This document shows positions 23,559-32,460 of a stretch of DNA of 64,000 nt, in pieces. Each line of letters begins with the position of its first letter. Position 1 is the stretch's first letter. The notes below the pieces were generated by a model. The model saw only the letters and a list, made by a program, of their open reading frames with translations, searched no databases and had not been told where the DNA came from. Position numbers and translations under genes: made by a program. The stretch spans positions 62,001 to 126,000 of the forward strand of contig MSJI02000954.1 of NCBI GenBank assembly GCA_001931905.2, written 5' to 3'. This DNA comes from Cladosporium sp. IMV 00045 (Eukaryota > Ascomycota > Dothideomycetes > Cladosporiales > Cladosporiaceae).

Positions 23559-24175
23559 TCTGTGTCTTCGATGCCGAAGATGTCCCGCTCAGAAGTAGCT
23601 TCGCACCGCTAGAAGACGGTGATGATCGTTCATATAGTGGCGCAATCAGCCCCAGCCTCCAAGATCGCGCACGCAGATGATAGAAGGGTGGCGCAGCCCT
23701 ACAACACAGCCCTACGGACGTAGAAGAAATGCTCGCCCGCTCTGCCCACAGGTTCGCGGCCGTGTCCGACCCACTCGTAGGGCCAAGCGTGCTTGCAGGT
23801 GCATTTTGGCGATATGTGGTCGTCGAGGTTCTGCTATTCCTGAGCTTGATGGTTGATGCGAAAGAAATGCAGAGAGATGTTTCACGCACTCACACACGAG
23901 CTTGCCAACATCGCGCACACCGCAAGCCGCCACCGGAGAAAGCAACACTCTTGTGCGAGACATAAGCAAAGACAAACCACCAAGCCTCGGGCTATGCCCA
24001 CCCAGTCCCGCCATAGCCGGCAGCGCATACGTCAAGTCGGCATAGGCGGACTGTGACTTCGCCATGCCGCCAGAATGCGGGAGCTCAGCCTCTCACAGGC
24101 AGAAGGCACTGGGTAGTTCGTAAGGGTTTCTGGGCCATCGCGTTCGTCAGCTGCGCTTCTCTCATAGTGGGGTAG

Positions 24176-24184
24176 TTATATAAG
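24176..24184 (+). promoter_or_regulatory. TATA-like element of glycine-zipper gene
   Basis: The sequence TTATATAAG lies about 125 bases upstream of the ATG at 24306 and is followed by a pyrimidine-rich stretch. It is the best TATA box in the window, and spacing fits a strongly expressed or inducible fungal gene. Confidence 0.5.
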
Positions 24185-24305
24185 GGTAGAGTCTCACTTG
24201 CCCACCTTCTCCCACCACCGGATTTTCTACAATACCTATACCACTTGAAATCAGACCGAGTGACAAACTCATCGCTTACATCGCTTTGCCAACAACAACA
24301 TCAAC

Positions 24306-24983
24306 ATGTCAGGATACGGTGGATACAACCAGGGTGGCTACCCTCCCCAGCAGGGCGGTTACGGCCAACAAGGCTACGGCCAGCCGCAGCAGGGCTATGG
24401 TCAACAGCAAGGCTACGGTCAGCAGCAAGGCTATGGCCAGCAGGGTGGTTACGGACAACAACAAGGCTACGGCCAGCAGCAAGGCTACGGACAGCAGCAG
24501 GGCTACGGCCAACCTCAAGGTGGCTACCAAGGTCCTCCCGCCCAAGGCGGCTTCAACCAGTAAGCAAGAAACCTAATCACCCAAAGCTCGCCTTCCAACT
24601 AACCCACCCCTCCCAGCGGCCAAACCCAAGGCGACCAGAACTACGCCGCGCAGCAAGAAGCCTGGGCGTCCAGCACCGGCGGCGCACAAGGCCACCAGCA
24701 CGGTCAGGACCCTAACCGCCCCATGGACCCCAACGACCCAAACAGCCAGGAAGGCGACCGCGGACTGATGGGCGCCATCGCCGGCGGTATCGGCGGACAC
24801 TACGCCGGCGGCAAGGTCAACCACGGCATTCTGGGCACGCTCGCAGGCGCTTTCCTCGGTCACAAGGCTGAGGATGCCTGGAAGGACAGGAAGAAGTCTC
24901 CCCAGCCTCCCCAGCAGGGCGGCTACCCGCCTCATGGTGGGTCGGGCTATGGTGGTTCGAGCTATGGTGGTGGCAAGTATTAG
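24306..24983 (+). CDS. Gly/Gln/Tyr-rich glycine-zipper protein
   Basis: Exons 24306-24559 and 24617-24983 give 206 residues. The first exon is low complexity: about ten copies of YGQQQG or near variants after [15 protein letters not shown], resembling prion-like or phase-separating segments. Exon 2 contains [19 protein letters not shown] and [20 protein letters not shown], a glycine-zipper pair of the 2TM type, which can form membrane-associated hairpins. The tail is again Gly/Tyr-rich ([12 protein letters not shown]). Fungal relatives are often stress-induced, but function is not established. The DNA encoding the repeats is itself a minisatellite and probably length-variable. Confidence 0.8.
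24345..24525 (+). repeat. Coding minisatellite (YGQQQG repeats)
   Basis: Units of 18-21 bases of the form CAGCAGCAAGGCTACGG(T/C), with third-position variation, recur about nine times and encode the Gln/Gly/Tyr repeats. Confidence 0.8.
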
Positions 24984-25478
24984 AGCGGAGTGAAGTGAAG
25001 GGTGTTTCTCACTGGCATGCGGACTCGGCGGAATTTTGTTTTTCTTTGGTTGTAACCTGGCGAGTTGGTTGTTCTTTCCTCTCATGGGCCGAGCCTCCAT
25101 AAGGAGAATACGAAACCTGCGACGATTAATGACCTTCAGATTGTATTTAAGATGTCTATAGACTCGCTTTTTTCCCGCGAAAGTCTGGTACATGGTTTAA
25201 AAATTGTTTTCACAATATCATCAAGGTCACTTCTCATTTTCAAGTGAACGTTGACCTGAAACTCGATGAAAGTCTTCCAGCAGTTCTGCAAAGCACAAAA
25301 TGTGTAATTGTGATGCTAAGGGGTACCTTGATTTGTCATACTCTGAACGCTCAAAATGCATGCTACCAACACATATCGGAACGCAACCAAAGTCACCTTG
25401 ATCACAACGCAATCCAAAGCCGCAACTTCCAATCTCCAATACAAACCCCAACCAAAAAAACCAAGGCAATCCAACCCC
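24984..25478. other. Convergent intergenic region
   Basis: Holds the 3' ends of the glycine-zipper gene and the F-box/RCC1 gene. No gene is seen. Confidence 0.4.
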
Positions 25479-27779
25479 TCAGAGACTAAACTCCAGGTCC
25501 CACCTCGGCCTCCCAAACCTCCACTCATCAAACTCGACCTCCCCCGGCATCTCCCTCCCATCACTCAACCTCAGCCGTGGGAAGTGATCTCCAGCCCAAG
25601 CGTACATCATGCCTTCGCGCGGCGACGCGCCATAATCGGTGGGTTCTGGGTTGCGGCGTGCTCGCGTGGGATCGATCGCCGGACGGTGTGTGGTGTTCGA
25701 CTGGTCAGGGTTGTCAGATGGGATGCTGCTGGCGCTGTACGGGCCGACGCCGAGGAACCAGCGGCCGTAGTCTGCGAGGGTGGAGAGGAGGGAGGAGGAG
25801 GAGGGTGAGGGGCTCACCTGCTCGGTTTGTGAGCCGTTCTCGTCGGTCGTGCTGGTGCTTGAGGCGGGCTCTTCAGAGCTCGACGGCTTTGCTGCTGCTG
25901 CTTTGGGGTCGGGCACCTCACATGCCTTGGAGAGCTTCTCGGCGAGATCTTCGTTGGCGAGGACGAGAGCGCCAGAGTGCCAGCCGGCGGCCGTGACTGA
26001 CAGAGCGAAGTAGGCGCCGAGGCCATCTTCGTCTTCGTCTTGCAAGCCGTACTTTGTCTCCCAGTCCCGACCTTCTTGTTCGATCCATTCACTGACCTCG
26101 CCCTGACCGGCCAAATCAGGACTGCCGATTGCCATGCGAACGCGCTCAGCGGCTTCCTCGGCGTCTACGCCGCCAGAAGTGAGGAACTTGATCCATTGGT
26201 GCTTCTCGTGCTCAAACCACACGCGACGGCCTTCGGTATAGGCGTGCGGCACCAGACGGCCGTCTCCGCCCATACCTGAGTATCTGATGCCGCGCAGCCT
26301 TCCTTCCGGATCGCCGTGACCGCCGAGCCCAAGAGCGCCGCATGCTTGCGGCTCGTTGCCGTAGCTGGTGATGTATCCAGGAGAATGCAGGGCGTGGAAG
26401 TGATAGTCACCGAAAGCTACGCTGATAACGTTTTTATGCTGCAATGCTGGTATGCGCTTGAAAACAGTTTGAGGATCGTTTTCTCCAGTTCCTTGAAGGA
26501 TGTCGGAAATCCGGTCTTGGTGACCTGTCAATACTGCGCCAGACCGTGTAAAGACCGCGAAGTTGCGGAAAGAGCCCTGCAGGTCGGTCGCGAAGTTTTC
26601 GTCGGCGTCCTCAGATGTAGCAAGGTTGAGCTGAAGAGGATAATCCAGACGCTTCTCGTTTCCGTTCCAAATGATATTAGAGACGAAGACCTTTCCTAGT
26701 GAAGTGTTGAAGAGGACGACGTGCTCCAATACAATAAAGCTCTGAACCTCGCCAATCGTTTCAGCGAGGTGTTCTTCTTCGGCCGAACGGTTTCTGCTGC
26801 TCTTCGTGTCGCGGAAATTCGTGTTTGGTACTGCTGCACTCTCCAAAACCAACACTGCATCCTCAGCTTCAGACTCATCGTTCTCGCGCTCAAGGGGCTC
26901 CCAAAGTACGATGCCGCTTCCGTCGATCATAGCAGCGCTCTTGTTCCAACCAGCAACTACTTTGCGAACCACGCCTATCCCGCTGGCATTCTCGCCCTCA
27001 ACTGTCTCGTGGTGTAGAAACCTTACATGCAGTCCTGCATCATCGACATTCTGCCACGTCCAGATGCGGCCGCTATCACTTAGTCCCAACACATGCCCTC
27101 TGCCACTGCTGAACTGCCTGATTGCTGTCGCCGGATCATATCGTTGAGACGGCTGCACAAAACCAGGCGGAAAAGTCAAAGGCGTCGGCTCCGACTTTGC
27201 TCGCTGCATGCCACGCGCTCGCCGCTGATTGAACTGCAAGCCGTCCAAGACACCGACGGTATAGATAGCACCCTTACTAGTGAGCAAGCTCGTACTCCAC
27301 CCACCACACTGCAGATCGGATATCACACCAAGCCCTTCAGTGCCCAACATCTTCTGCGGCCGGCTGATGTGCTTCTGCTGAATGGCGCGCGCAATGCCTC
27401 TACGTGGCCCGCCTCGGAATCTGGCTGCTCCGGGCATGGTGAAGCTGTGGCCTAGACAGGCTTTGTTGTTGTCGCCCCAGGTCATGACGCGGCTCTGCGT
27501 GAGCAGGCGTTTGTAGAGTTTCTGCCATCTTTGTCCGTCGTTTTGGACTACGGGTTGGTTTGGTACGCGGAAAGTGGTTCGGACTAGAGAGGACCAGAAG
27601 GTTGCTTCGTGGAGAAACTCGGGTCGGTGGAGAGAGTGGCATGTTGAGGTCAATGAGAGGAAAGAGTTGGCGTCGAGGTAGGGGAATATTGAGAGGAGGA
27701 TCTCGACTGGGAGGTTGAGGAGGGCGGGGTTGGGGTTGGCCGTTGTTTGGTCGGTCATTGCAATAGCAGGATCATTCAT
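25479..27779 (-). CDS. F-box / RCC1-repeat protein (Saf1-like)
   Basis: A single exon encodes 766 residues; the eighth codon is an alternative Met. Residues ~20-70 form an F-box (LNLPVEILLSIFPYLDANSF followed by LTSTCHSL). The rest carries diverged RCC1-type repeats: VMTWGDNNKACLG, CGGWSTSLLTSKGAIYTVG, FSSGRGHVLGLSDSGRIWTW, VVAGWNKSAAMIDGSGIVLW, VAFGDYHFHALHSPGYITSY. This combination matches yeast SCF-associated factor Saf1, an adaptor of the SCF ubiquitin ligase; the yeast protein targets adenine deaminase for degradation on entry into quiescence. Here the propeller is presumed to bind substrates and the F-box to bind Skp1. A Ser-rich insertion near residue 640 is probably disordered. Family assignment is solid; substrates are unknown. 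Confidence 0.88.
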   Translation of the reverse strand: MNDPAIAMTDQTTANPNPALLNLPVEILLSIFPYLDANSFLSLTSTCHSLHRPEFLHEATFWSSLVRTTFRVPNQPVVQNDGQRWQKLYKRLLTQSRVMTWGDNNKACLGHSFTMPGAARFRGGPRRGIARAIQQKHISRPQKMLGTEGLGVISDLQCGGWSTSLLTSKGAIYTVGVLDGLQFNQRRARGMQRAKSEPTPLTFPPGFVQPSQRYDPATAIRQFSSGRGHVLGLSDSGRIWTWQNVDDAGLHVRFLHHETVEGENASGIGVVRKVVAGWNKSAAMIDGSGIVLWEPLERENDESEAEDAVLVLESAAVPNTNFRDTKSSRNRSAEEEHLAETIGEVQSFIVLEHVVLFNTSLGKVFVSNIIWNGNEKRLDYPLQLNLATSEDADENFATDLQGSFRNFAVFTRSGAVLTGHQDRISDILQGTGENDPQTVFKRIPALQHKNVISVAFGDYHFHALHSPGYITSYGNEPQACGALGLGGHGDPEGRLRGIRYSGMGGDGRLVPHAYTEGRRVWFEHEKHQWIKFLTSGGVDAEEAAERVRMAIGSPDLAGQGEVSEWIEQEGRDWETKYGLQDEDEDGLGAYFALSVTAAGWHSGALVLANEDLAEKLSKACEVPDPKAAAAKPSSSEEPASSTSTTDENGSQTEQVSPSPSSSSLLSTLADYGRWFLGVGPYSASSIPSDNPDQSNTTHRPAIDPTRARRNPEPTDYGASPREGMMYAWAGDHFPRLRLSDGREMPGEVEFDEWRFGRPRWDLEFSL

Positions 27780-28244
27780 GAAGAGGTAACTTGTGATGGC
27801 TAATTTAAGGCAGCATATATCAAGTCTCCAGGATGTGTCAGGATCATGTACATATGCATGTGAGTGGTGTGCTGTACATGTTTACGATGTTGCCTGCTTG
27901 CTGGTGGTAGACAGCAATGCAGCGACGTCACAGCGCATGGGCAGCTGCGCCACATCAACGAGGACAATTCAAGGGTCTGCTGTTGCGAACATCTACCACA
28001 TGAACGTTTTGATTGATAAGGTAACAAGTGATTTGATTTGACATTGATTTGGGGTTACAAAGGAGTGTTCTCTATTTACGCTTGCAACATAATCTTACCA
28101 ATCGATTGTCCAAATGCCAGCAGTTGGAACACCAGACGAAAAGAAGAGCAAACGCGATAACCCAACCAAGTCCCAACTTCCATCACATACCTCAATTCCA
28201 GTGCTTTCCCTGCCCAAAATCTAACAAGATGTTCATTTCCCGTC
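27780..28244. other. Intergenic, no gene seen
   Basis: Upstream of the F-box/RCC1 gene. Short frames only; no conserved motif recognised. Confidence 0.4.
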
Positions 28245-29081
28245 TCACATAGGCCAACCCTTGGCTTTGTGATTAAAAAACTCCGCGAACCTGTTTGTGA
28301 TTACCTCGACGGCCGTTTCAAGCTCCCGCATCTCCTTGTAGATCCGCGGACCCTCCCTGTTGTAGCTTGGTGGATTGGAAAAACTCCACACGTCGAGATC
28401 GGAGTCGCCGTCCCTCCAGCTGTTTCTCCAGGAGCGGAAGAACTGTCGTGCATCGTCGCAGTAGTCGCTCAGCGCTTGGTCGTTCTCCGTCCCGATGATA
28501 TTGGGAGTTTGCCACAGCGTCGAAGATAATTTGAAAAGCACGAAATGTTGGGTTGAACCGTCGACGAGCGTCATGCCGTCTGTCCAGTCGAGACGCATGT
28601 GAAGAGTCGTCTTGACCTCAAGGCGCTTGAGAGGCTTTGGTAGCTGAGGGTACAGTTCAATAGCTCGTTCGGTCGCCCAACTTGCTGGAGCATTGAGCGG
28701 GTCGTCTTCATCAAGGTCTTCATCTGGCTCTTGTGGCTGCCCAATCGCGTAAGTTCCCAAGTCGAGCTCTATCGCGCGAGCATGATTCAGACAGCGGTCG
28801 CCTGCTTGATCGCACCACCGTTGCAGACGCTCGTCTCGACACCGTTGCATGCGCTCATCTCGAATATCGCTATACTCGAAGCGCCAGGTATCGTTGGCGG
28901 CGAAGACAACGCCGTCTGTTTCGTCGTAGATCTGCTTGCATGTAGCTAGGATAGCCAAAGGGTCAGATTTGATGGGCTTGCTCTCGTCGAGTCTGACTGT
29001 GAGTCCCTCTTCGCGATGTAGCACCCTCTTGTAGATGTCCAAGCGGAGCTCAATCGGGAGCTTCAAGAGTAGAGACGACAT
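28245..29081 (-). CDS. 2EXR/F-box-like domain protein
   Basis: The open frame extends to 29537, but the natural start is the ATG at 29081 (MSSLLLKLPIELRLDIYKRV), giving 278 residues in one exon. The opening LLKLPIELRLDIYKRVL followed by ILATCKQIYDET is the signature of a large fungal group (2EXR or F-box-like) in which LPxELRxxIY is followed by LLxxCxxIYxE. These proteins are abundant and lineage-specific in Dothideomycetes. They are thought to be adaptor-like, but functions are mostly unknown. The acidic PDEDLDEDD segment and the Arg/Asp-rich tail show no further domains. Confidence 0.75.
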   Translation of the reverse strand: MSSLLLKLPIELRLDIYKRVLHREEGLTVRLDESKPIKSDPLAILATCKQIYDETDGVVFAANDTWRFEYSDIRDERMQRCRDERLQRWCDQAGDRCLNHARAIELDLGTYAIGQPQEPDEDLDEDDPLNAPASWATERAIELYPQLPKPLKRLEVKTTLHMRLDWTDGMTLVDGSTQHFVLFKLSSTLWQTPNIIGTENDQALSDYCDDARQFFRSWRNSWRDGDSDLDVWSFSNPPSYNREGPRIYKEMRELETAVEVITNRFAEFFNHKAKGWPM

Positions 29082-30007
29082 CCTGGATGCTTGGTGTTGT
29101 GTTGGTTGGAAGATATCAAAGGTAATCCTGGTCAAATAAGACGATGATAGTAATGGGTGGTAGAAGCTTGCGACGCGAGATGGTCGTCGATGCCTGCAGG
29201 TTGTTCTGCCGAAATGGCAGATAGTGTGGTGATATGGAATTTGGTCGGATAGTGTTCGATGGTGTGTTTGTGGAAGTAAGTTCGAGTGCGCAGGCCTCGG
29301 ATGAAGGTTGAGGATGGTAGAAATCGACAAAATGTTGCCCAAGAAGAATGCGCGCTTGAGATGTTGTTGTTGGTGTTGTTGATGTGTAATAGAATGGTTC
29401 AGAAGTCCATGTTGGTTCGATTGTCTGGTGTTGCGATAGATGAGAGTGTTGTGGCGTGGCTCGAGAAAGACGGCTGATTGTATTCCTGAAGATGTGCTGG
29501 AGAAATGTGATTGATCGAAATGGTTTGGAAGTCGCAATATTCCTCAGTGCCGTTGATTCTTATTGTCGCAATAAGTCCTGCGGACGAACAATAGGAACTC
29601 GCAGCGTCGCGAAGCTTGTGGGTTGACGCACGTTTCAGATGTTGCTATTGTCCCAGCTCGATCAGCACTCGCGTGCAAGGCCACATGTACTGTAAGCGTA
29701 TAGTACTAGAACTACCAGCGAGAAGAAAGCGTAGACCATGAGATGATCCTCCCAGTGCGTGTTGTTAGACTTTACCGTTCGCCAAAGCCAGTGGTTTTCG
29801 AGATTTTGCGTGCCCACGAGAAGATTCATGAAGATCGGTCGTTGACGATGGACTCGAGTGTTCCGCAACCAAGTGACTTGGAGGTTTGTGCGATTTGACT
29901 GTGATGGGTATTGATGGTGAACAGCGGTGCATTTATTGTGAGATCGTTTTGCATTTGCCTTTCGCATCGAAAATGACCCTGTCTGAAGCTCGCATGGTAA
30001 TACACTT
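29082..30007. other. Intergenic, no gene supported
   Basis: The upstream part (29082-29537) is open in frame with the 2EXR-like gene but rich in His/Gln/Ser and probably leader. The rest has only short frames. Confidence 0.35.
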
Positions 30008-31294
30008 TCAAGGACGGTTGACCAATCTGACAGCAGCCATTACATCCAACATCGCCATCTGGCTATGGCTCGTTGGACACTCGAACGGGCCTTTCCACCA
30101 CGGCCCGTACTGACCATTTCCATTGGTATTCTTCTCTTGAAGTGTATTAAAGTTGATGTTGACAAACGTCTTGATCCAGCGGGCTTCGCGATGCGCAGCT
30201 TCGTCGGGTGGGTTGAGGCGAGTAATGACTTCCCACAACGTTCCCATGTGTCGCATGAACACGCTTTTGAATCCGATGCAGTCGTTGTTCTCCATAGGGT
30301 TGTTTTGCCCCTTTCTCCACTGTCCGCACTCGGTGAGCACGCCGTCTTTCTCGACCCAACCGAGGTTCTTGAGGCCTTTGTGCGCCATATGAATCGCGAG
30401 CTTGAGATATTCCATCTGACCAGTCGCTTCGTACAGTCCAGCGCAAGCGGCGATAGTAGTACCGGTCAAGTAAGAGAAGGTCCAGTCTCTCTTCTCGCCC
30501 TTCTTCAGGAGAATGTTATCAGTCACCAGACCTTCTTTCGGCTTGTACATCACTCTTAAGATCCATCCCAGCGAGCATCGAGCAGCTTCAATATACTCTT
30601 CGTAACTCCCACCGTGGCTCCCATGTCCAACACCCATACCCACCGCATCCATCATCTTCGCAAGTCTCGGATGCTTCTCTTTCGCTCCGCCACCACCGCC
30701 ACCACCCTCGCCATTCTGTTGCTTTTCCACGTTCGCCAACCTCGCCGACAACTCCACATACAACCCCGTGGTAATACTATTAATCTGCCAATCATCCTTC
30801 CTCGTCGTCCAAAACAACGCGCCCTCCATATCCCACTCACGAAACTGATACTGGCCCTTCTGAATAACACATCCCCTGCGACGCATATACTCCCAAATCC
30901 CCTTCGCCTTCTCCAAAAACCACCCATCGCCTCCCAAAGCATACAAATCCATACACAGCATTCCCCACCACAGTGTATCGTCATTAAATTCATTAATGAA
31001 ACCCGCCCGCGAGCCCTCGCAGCTCTTGACGGCGTGCGCCAGTTTCGGGTAGTTGTGCATGCTGCGGTGGGACCAGAGGTCGTGCAGCGCCATCGCCGTG
31101 TATCCGTTGGCCGTCTGCCACCATCCGATCCCGCCCATTTCGCCGTTGGGCCGCTGCGAGCACATGTACATGTCGATGGCGCGCTGCGTCACTTGCGGCA
31201 TGTCTTGGGGCACGGGTCGGTCGAGGTGTTCCCAGAGGGGCGGTTGGTGGTTGCCTTCGATGGCGGCCTGGAAGGCTCGGTCGAACTCGGACAT
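30008..31294 (-). CDS. Glycoside hydrolase family 76-like protein (arm A copy)
   Basis: A single 428-residue exon. EMGGIGWWQTANGYTAMALH, FNDDTLWWGMLCMDLY and WTFSYLTGTTIAACAGLYEA match the (alpha/alpha)6 barrel of GH76, whose paired catalytic Asp residues lie in a DD motif, here NDD. GH76 enzymes of the Dfg5/Dcw1 type cleave alpha-1,6-mannan or act as cell-wall cross-linkers. This protein has no signal peptide or GPI tail, so it is a cytoplasmic-type member whose substrate is unclear. A Gly run lies after residue 195. It is divergent from ATG16. The second copy starts at 63956 and its first 15 codons are identical at the DNA level. Confidence 0.85.
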   Translation of the reverse strand: MSEFDRAFQAAIEGNHQPPLWEHLDRPVPQDMPQVTQRAIDMYMCSQRPNGEMGGIGWWQTANGYTAMALHDLWSHRSMHNYPKLAHAVKSCEGSRAGFINEFNDDTLWWGMLCMDLYALGGDGWFLEKAKGIWEYMRRRGCVIQKGQYQFREWDMEGALFWTTRKDDWQINSITTGLYVELSARLANVEKQQNGEGGGGGGGAKEKHPRLAKMMDAVGMGVGHGSHGGSYEEYIEAARCSLGWILRVMYKPKEGLVTDNILLKKGEKRDWTFSYLTGTTIAACAGLYEATGQMEYLKLAIHMAHKGLKNLGWVEKDGVLTECGQWRKGQNNPMENNDCIGFKSVFMRHMGTLWEVITRLNPPDEAAHREARWIKTFVNINFNTLQEKNTNGNGQYGPWWKGPFECPTSHSQMAMLDVMAAVRLVNRP

Positions 31295-31784
31295 GGTTTT
31301 CTCTTTGAATGATTTTGGAGGTTCGGATGGTGAAGTGTGTCAATTGTGGGAGTGAGACCTCACTTGGGGGTTAGGTAGGAATAGGGAAGATGGGATTGAT
31401 GATTTGGGATAGGTACATGTAGGTAGGTGTCTTGTCTACCTGCCTTGCACTTACACACCGCATGTAATTCTACCGCCTGCATACGCGTGTCGATAGGTGG
31501 AGATGATGGACTCGTGGGCCTTGTCGTCTTGGATTCGTCCAAGAAGATCGACGTCACTCAAGATGAGAGACCCTGGTGGCTTGTTTGCTGGTGGGTCCAG
31601 CCCTGTGCCTTGTCCTCCTGCTAGTTCTCACATGCTTGCTACGGCATGTCTTCACTTGTTATCAGTCAAGTTTCAAGTTATGACAAGTCCAAAATCTTGA
31701 CCCGATTCTTCAGGCAAACATAATGCTTCATTGTCATTCTGAACACGGCTGAAAGGGAGGAAACACCTGCCTTCAGACGAAATC
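31295..31784. promoter_or_regulatory. GH76/ATG16 divergent promoter, arm A
   Basis: About 490 bases between the two start codons. Bases 31430-31780 are nearly identical to the matching arm-B interval (63482-63830), with only small indels, one of them a 6-base in-frame insertion in a small open frame (31427-31624). The part nearest GH76 is more diverged. Confidence 0.6.
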
Positions 31785-32460
31785 ATGGCAGACTGGATCC
31801 AACAATATACCGCCGCTCTCGAAGCGCGCGATGTAAAAGAACAGGCACATAGGCAATATATTGATGCTTGTATGGACACCAAAGCCTCCATATCCATGAA
31901 TCAAGCTAACATCACCTTCATCAGACACCGCCCTCGCCGACCGCACAGCATCCCAAATCTCCACCCAACCCGCCGCCTCGACACCCTCCTCACCCAACCC
32001 CCAAAACCCACCCACCGCCCGCAACCTCACCAGCACGCCAACCAAAGACTCCCCCTCAACCGCCTCTCCCACCCCCTCCGACCTCCTCAGCACCCTCCGC
32101 CTCGACCTAAGCAGCACGCAAAAAGCGCGCTCCGCCCTGCAAACCCAACTAAGCGAGCTCACCTCTCAACTCTCCGCTCTGAGCACACAGCAGCGCGCCT
32201 CGCAAGCGCAAATCGCAGCTCTCACGAAGCAAAAAACGGACGCGGAGCGCAAGCTGCGCGACCGCGACGAGGAGCTGCGCGGCAAGAGTAAACTGGTCGA
32301 GCAGGCGCAGGATGAGATGGTGGCGCTGGGGTTGCAGCTGAATTTGGCGGAGCAGAGGAGTGAGAAGCTGGAGAAGGAGAATAGGGAGTTGGTGGAGAGG
32401 TGGATGAAGAGGATGGGGGAGGAGGCGGAGAGGGTTAATCGCGATTCGAGGTGGGAGTAG
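31785..32460 (+). CDS. atg16: Autophagy protein 16 (arm A copy)
   Basis: Exon 1 (31785-31869) and exon 2 (31925-32460) splice to 206 residues. The N-terminus MADWIQQYTAALEARDVKEQ contains the Atg5-interacting region typical of fungal Atg16. A Ser/Pro-rich linker leads to a long coiled coil (RSALQTQLSELTSQLSALST through KLRDRDEELRGKSKLVEQAQ) and the conserved end NRELVERWMKRMGEEAERVN. Atg16 binds Atg5-Atg12 and directs Atg8 lipidation on the phagophore. The intron is 55 bases long. A second intact copy of the same length lies at 62798-63481; the proteins differ at a handful of positions, mainly in the linker. Confidence 0.93.

Larger units (their letters stand above)
22061..24305. other. Long intergenic region, no supported gene
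   Basis: About 2.2 kb upstream of both the membrane-protein gene and the glycine-zipper gene. Many short frames occur on both strands with no shared features or splicing. Visible elements are paired CACGTG motifs at 23538 and 23553, a GC-rich palindrome around 23050 (CCGCCGGACGGCGG) and a TATA-like element near 24177. A missing first exon of the preceding membrane-protein gene may lie near 22100-22460. Confidence 0.4.
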
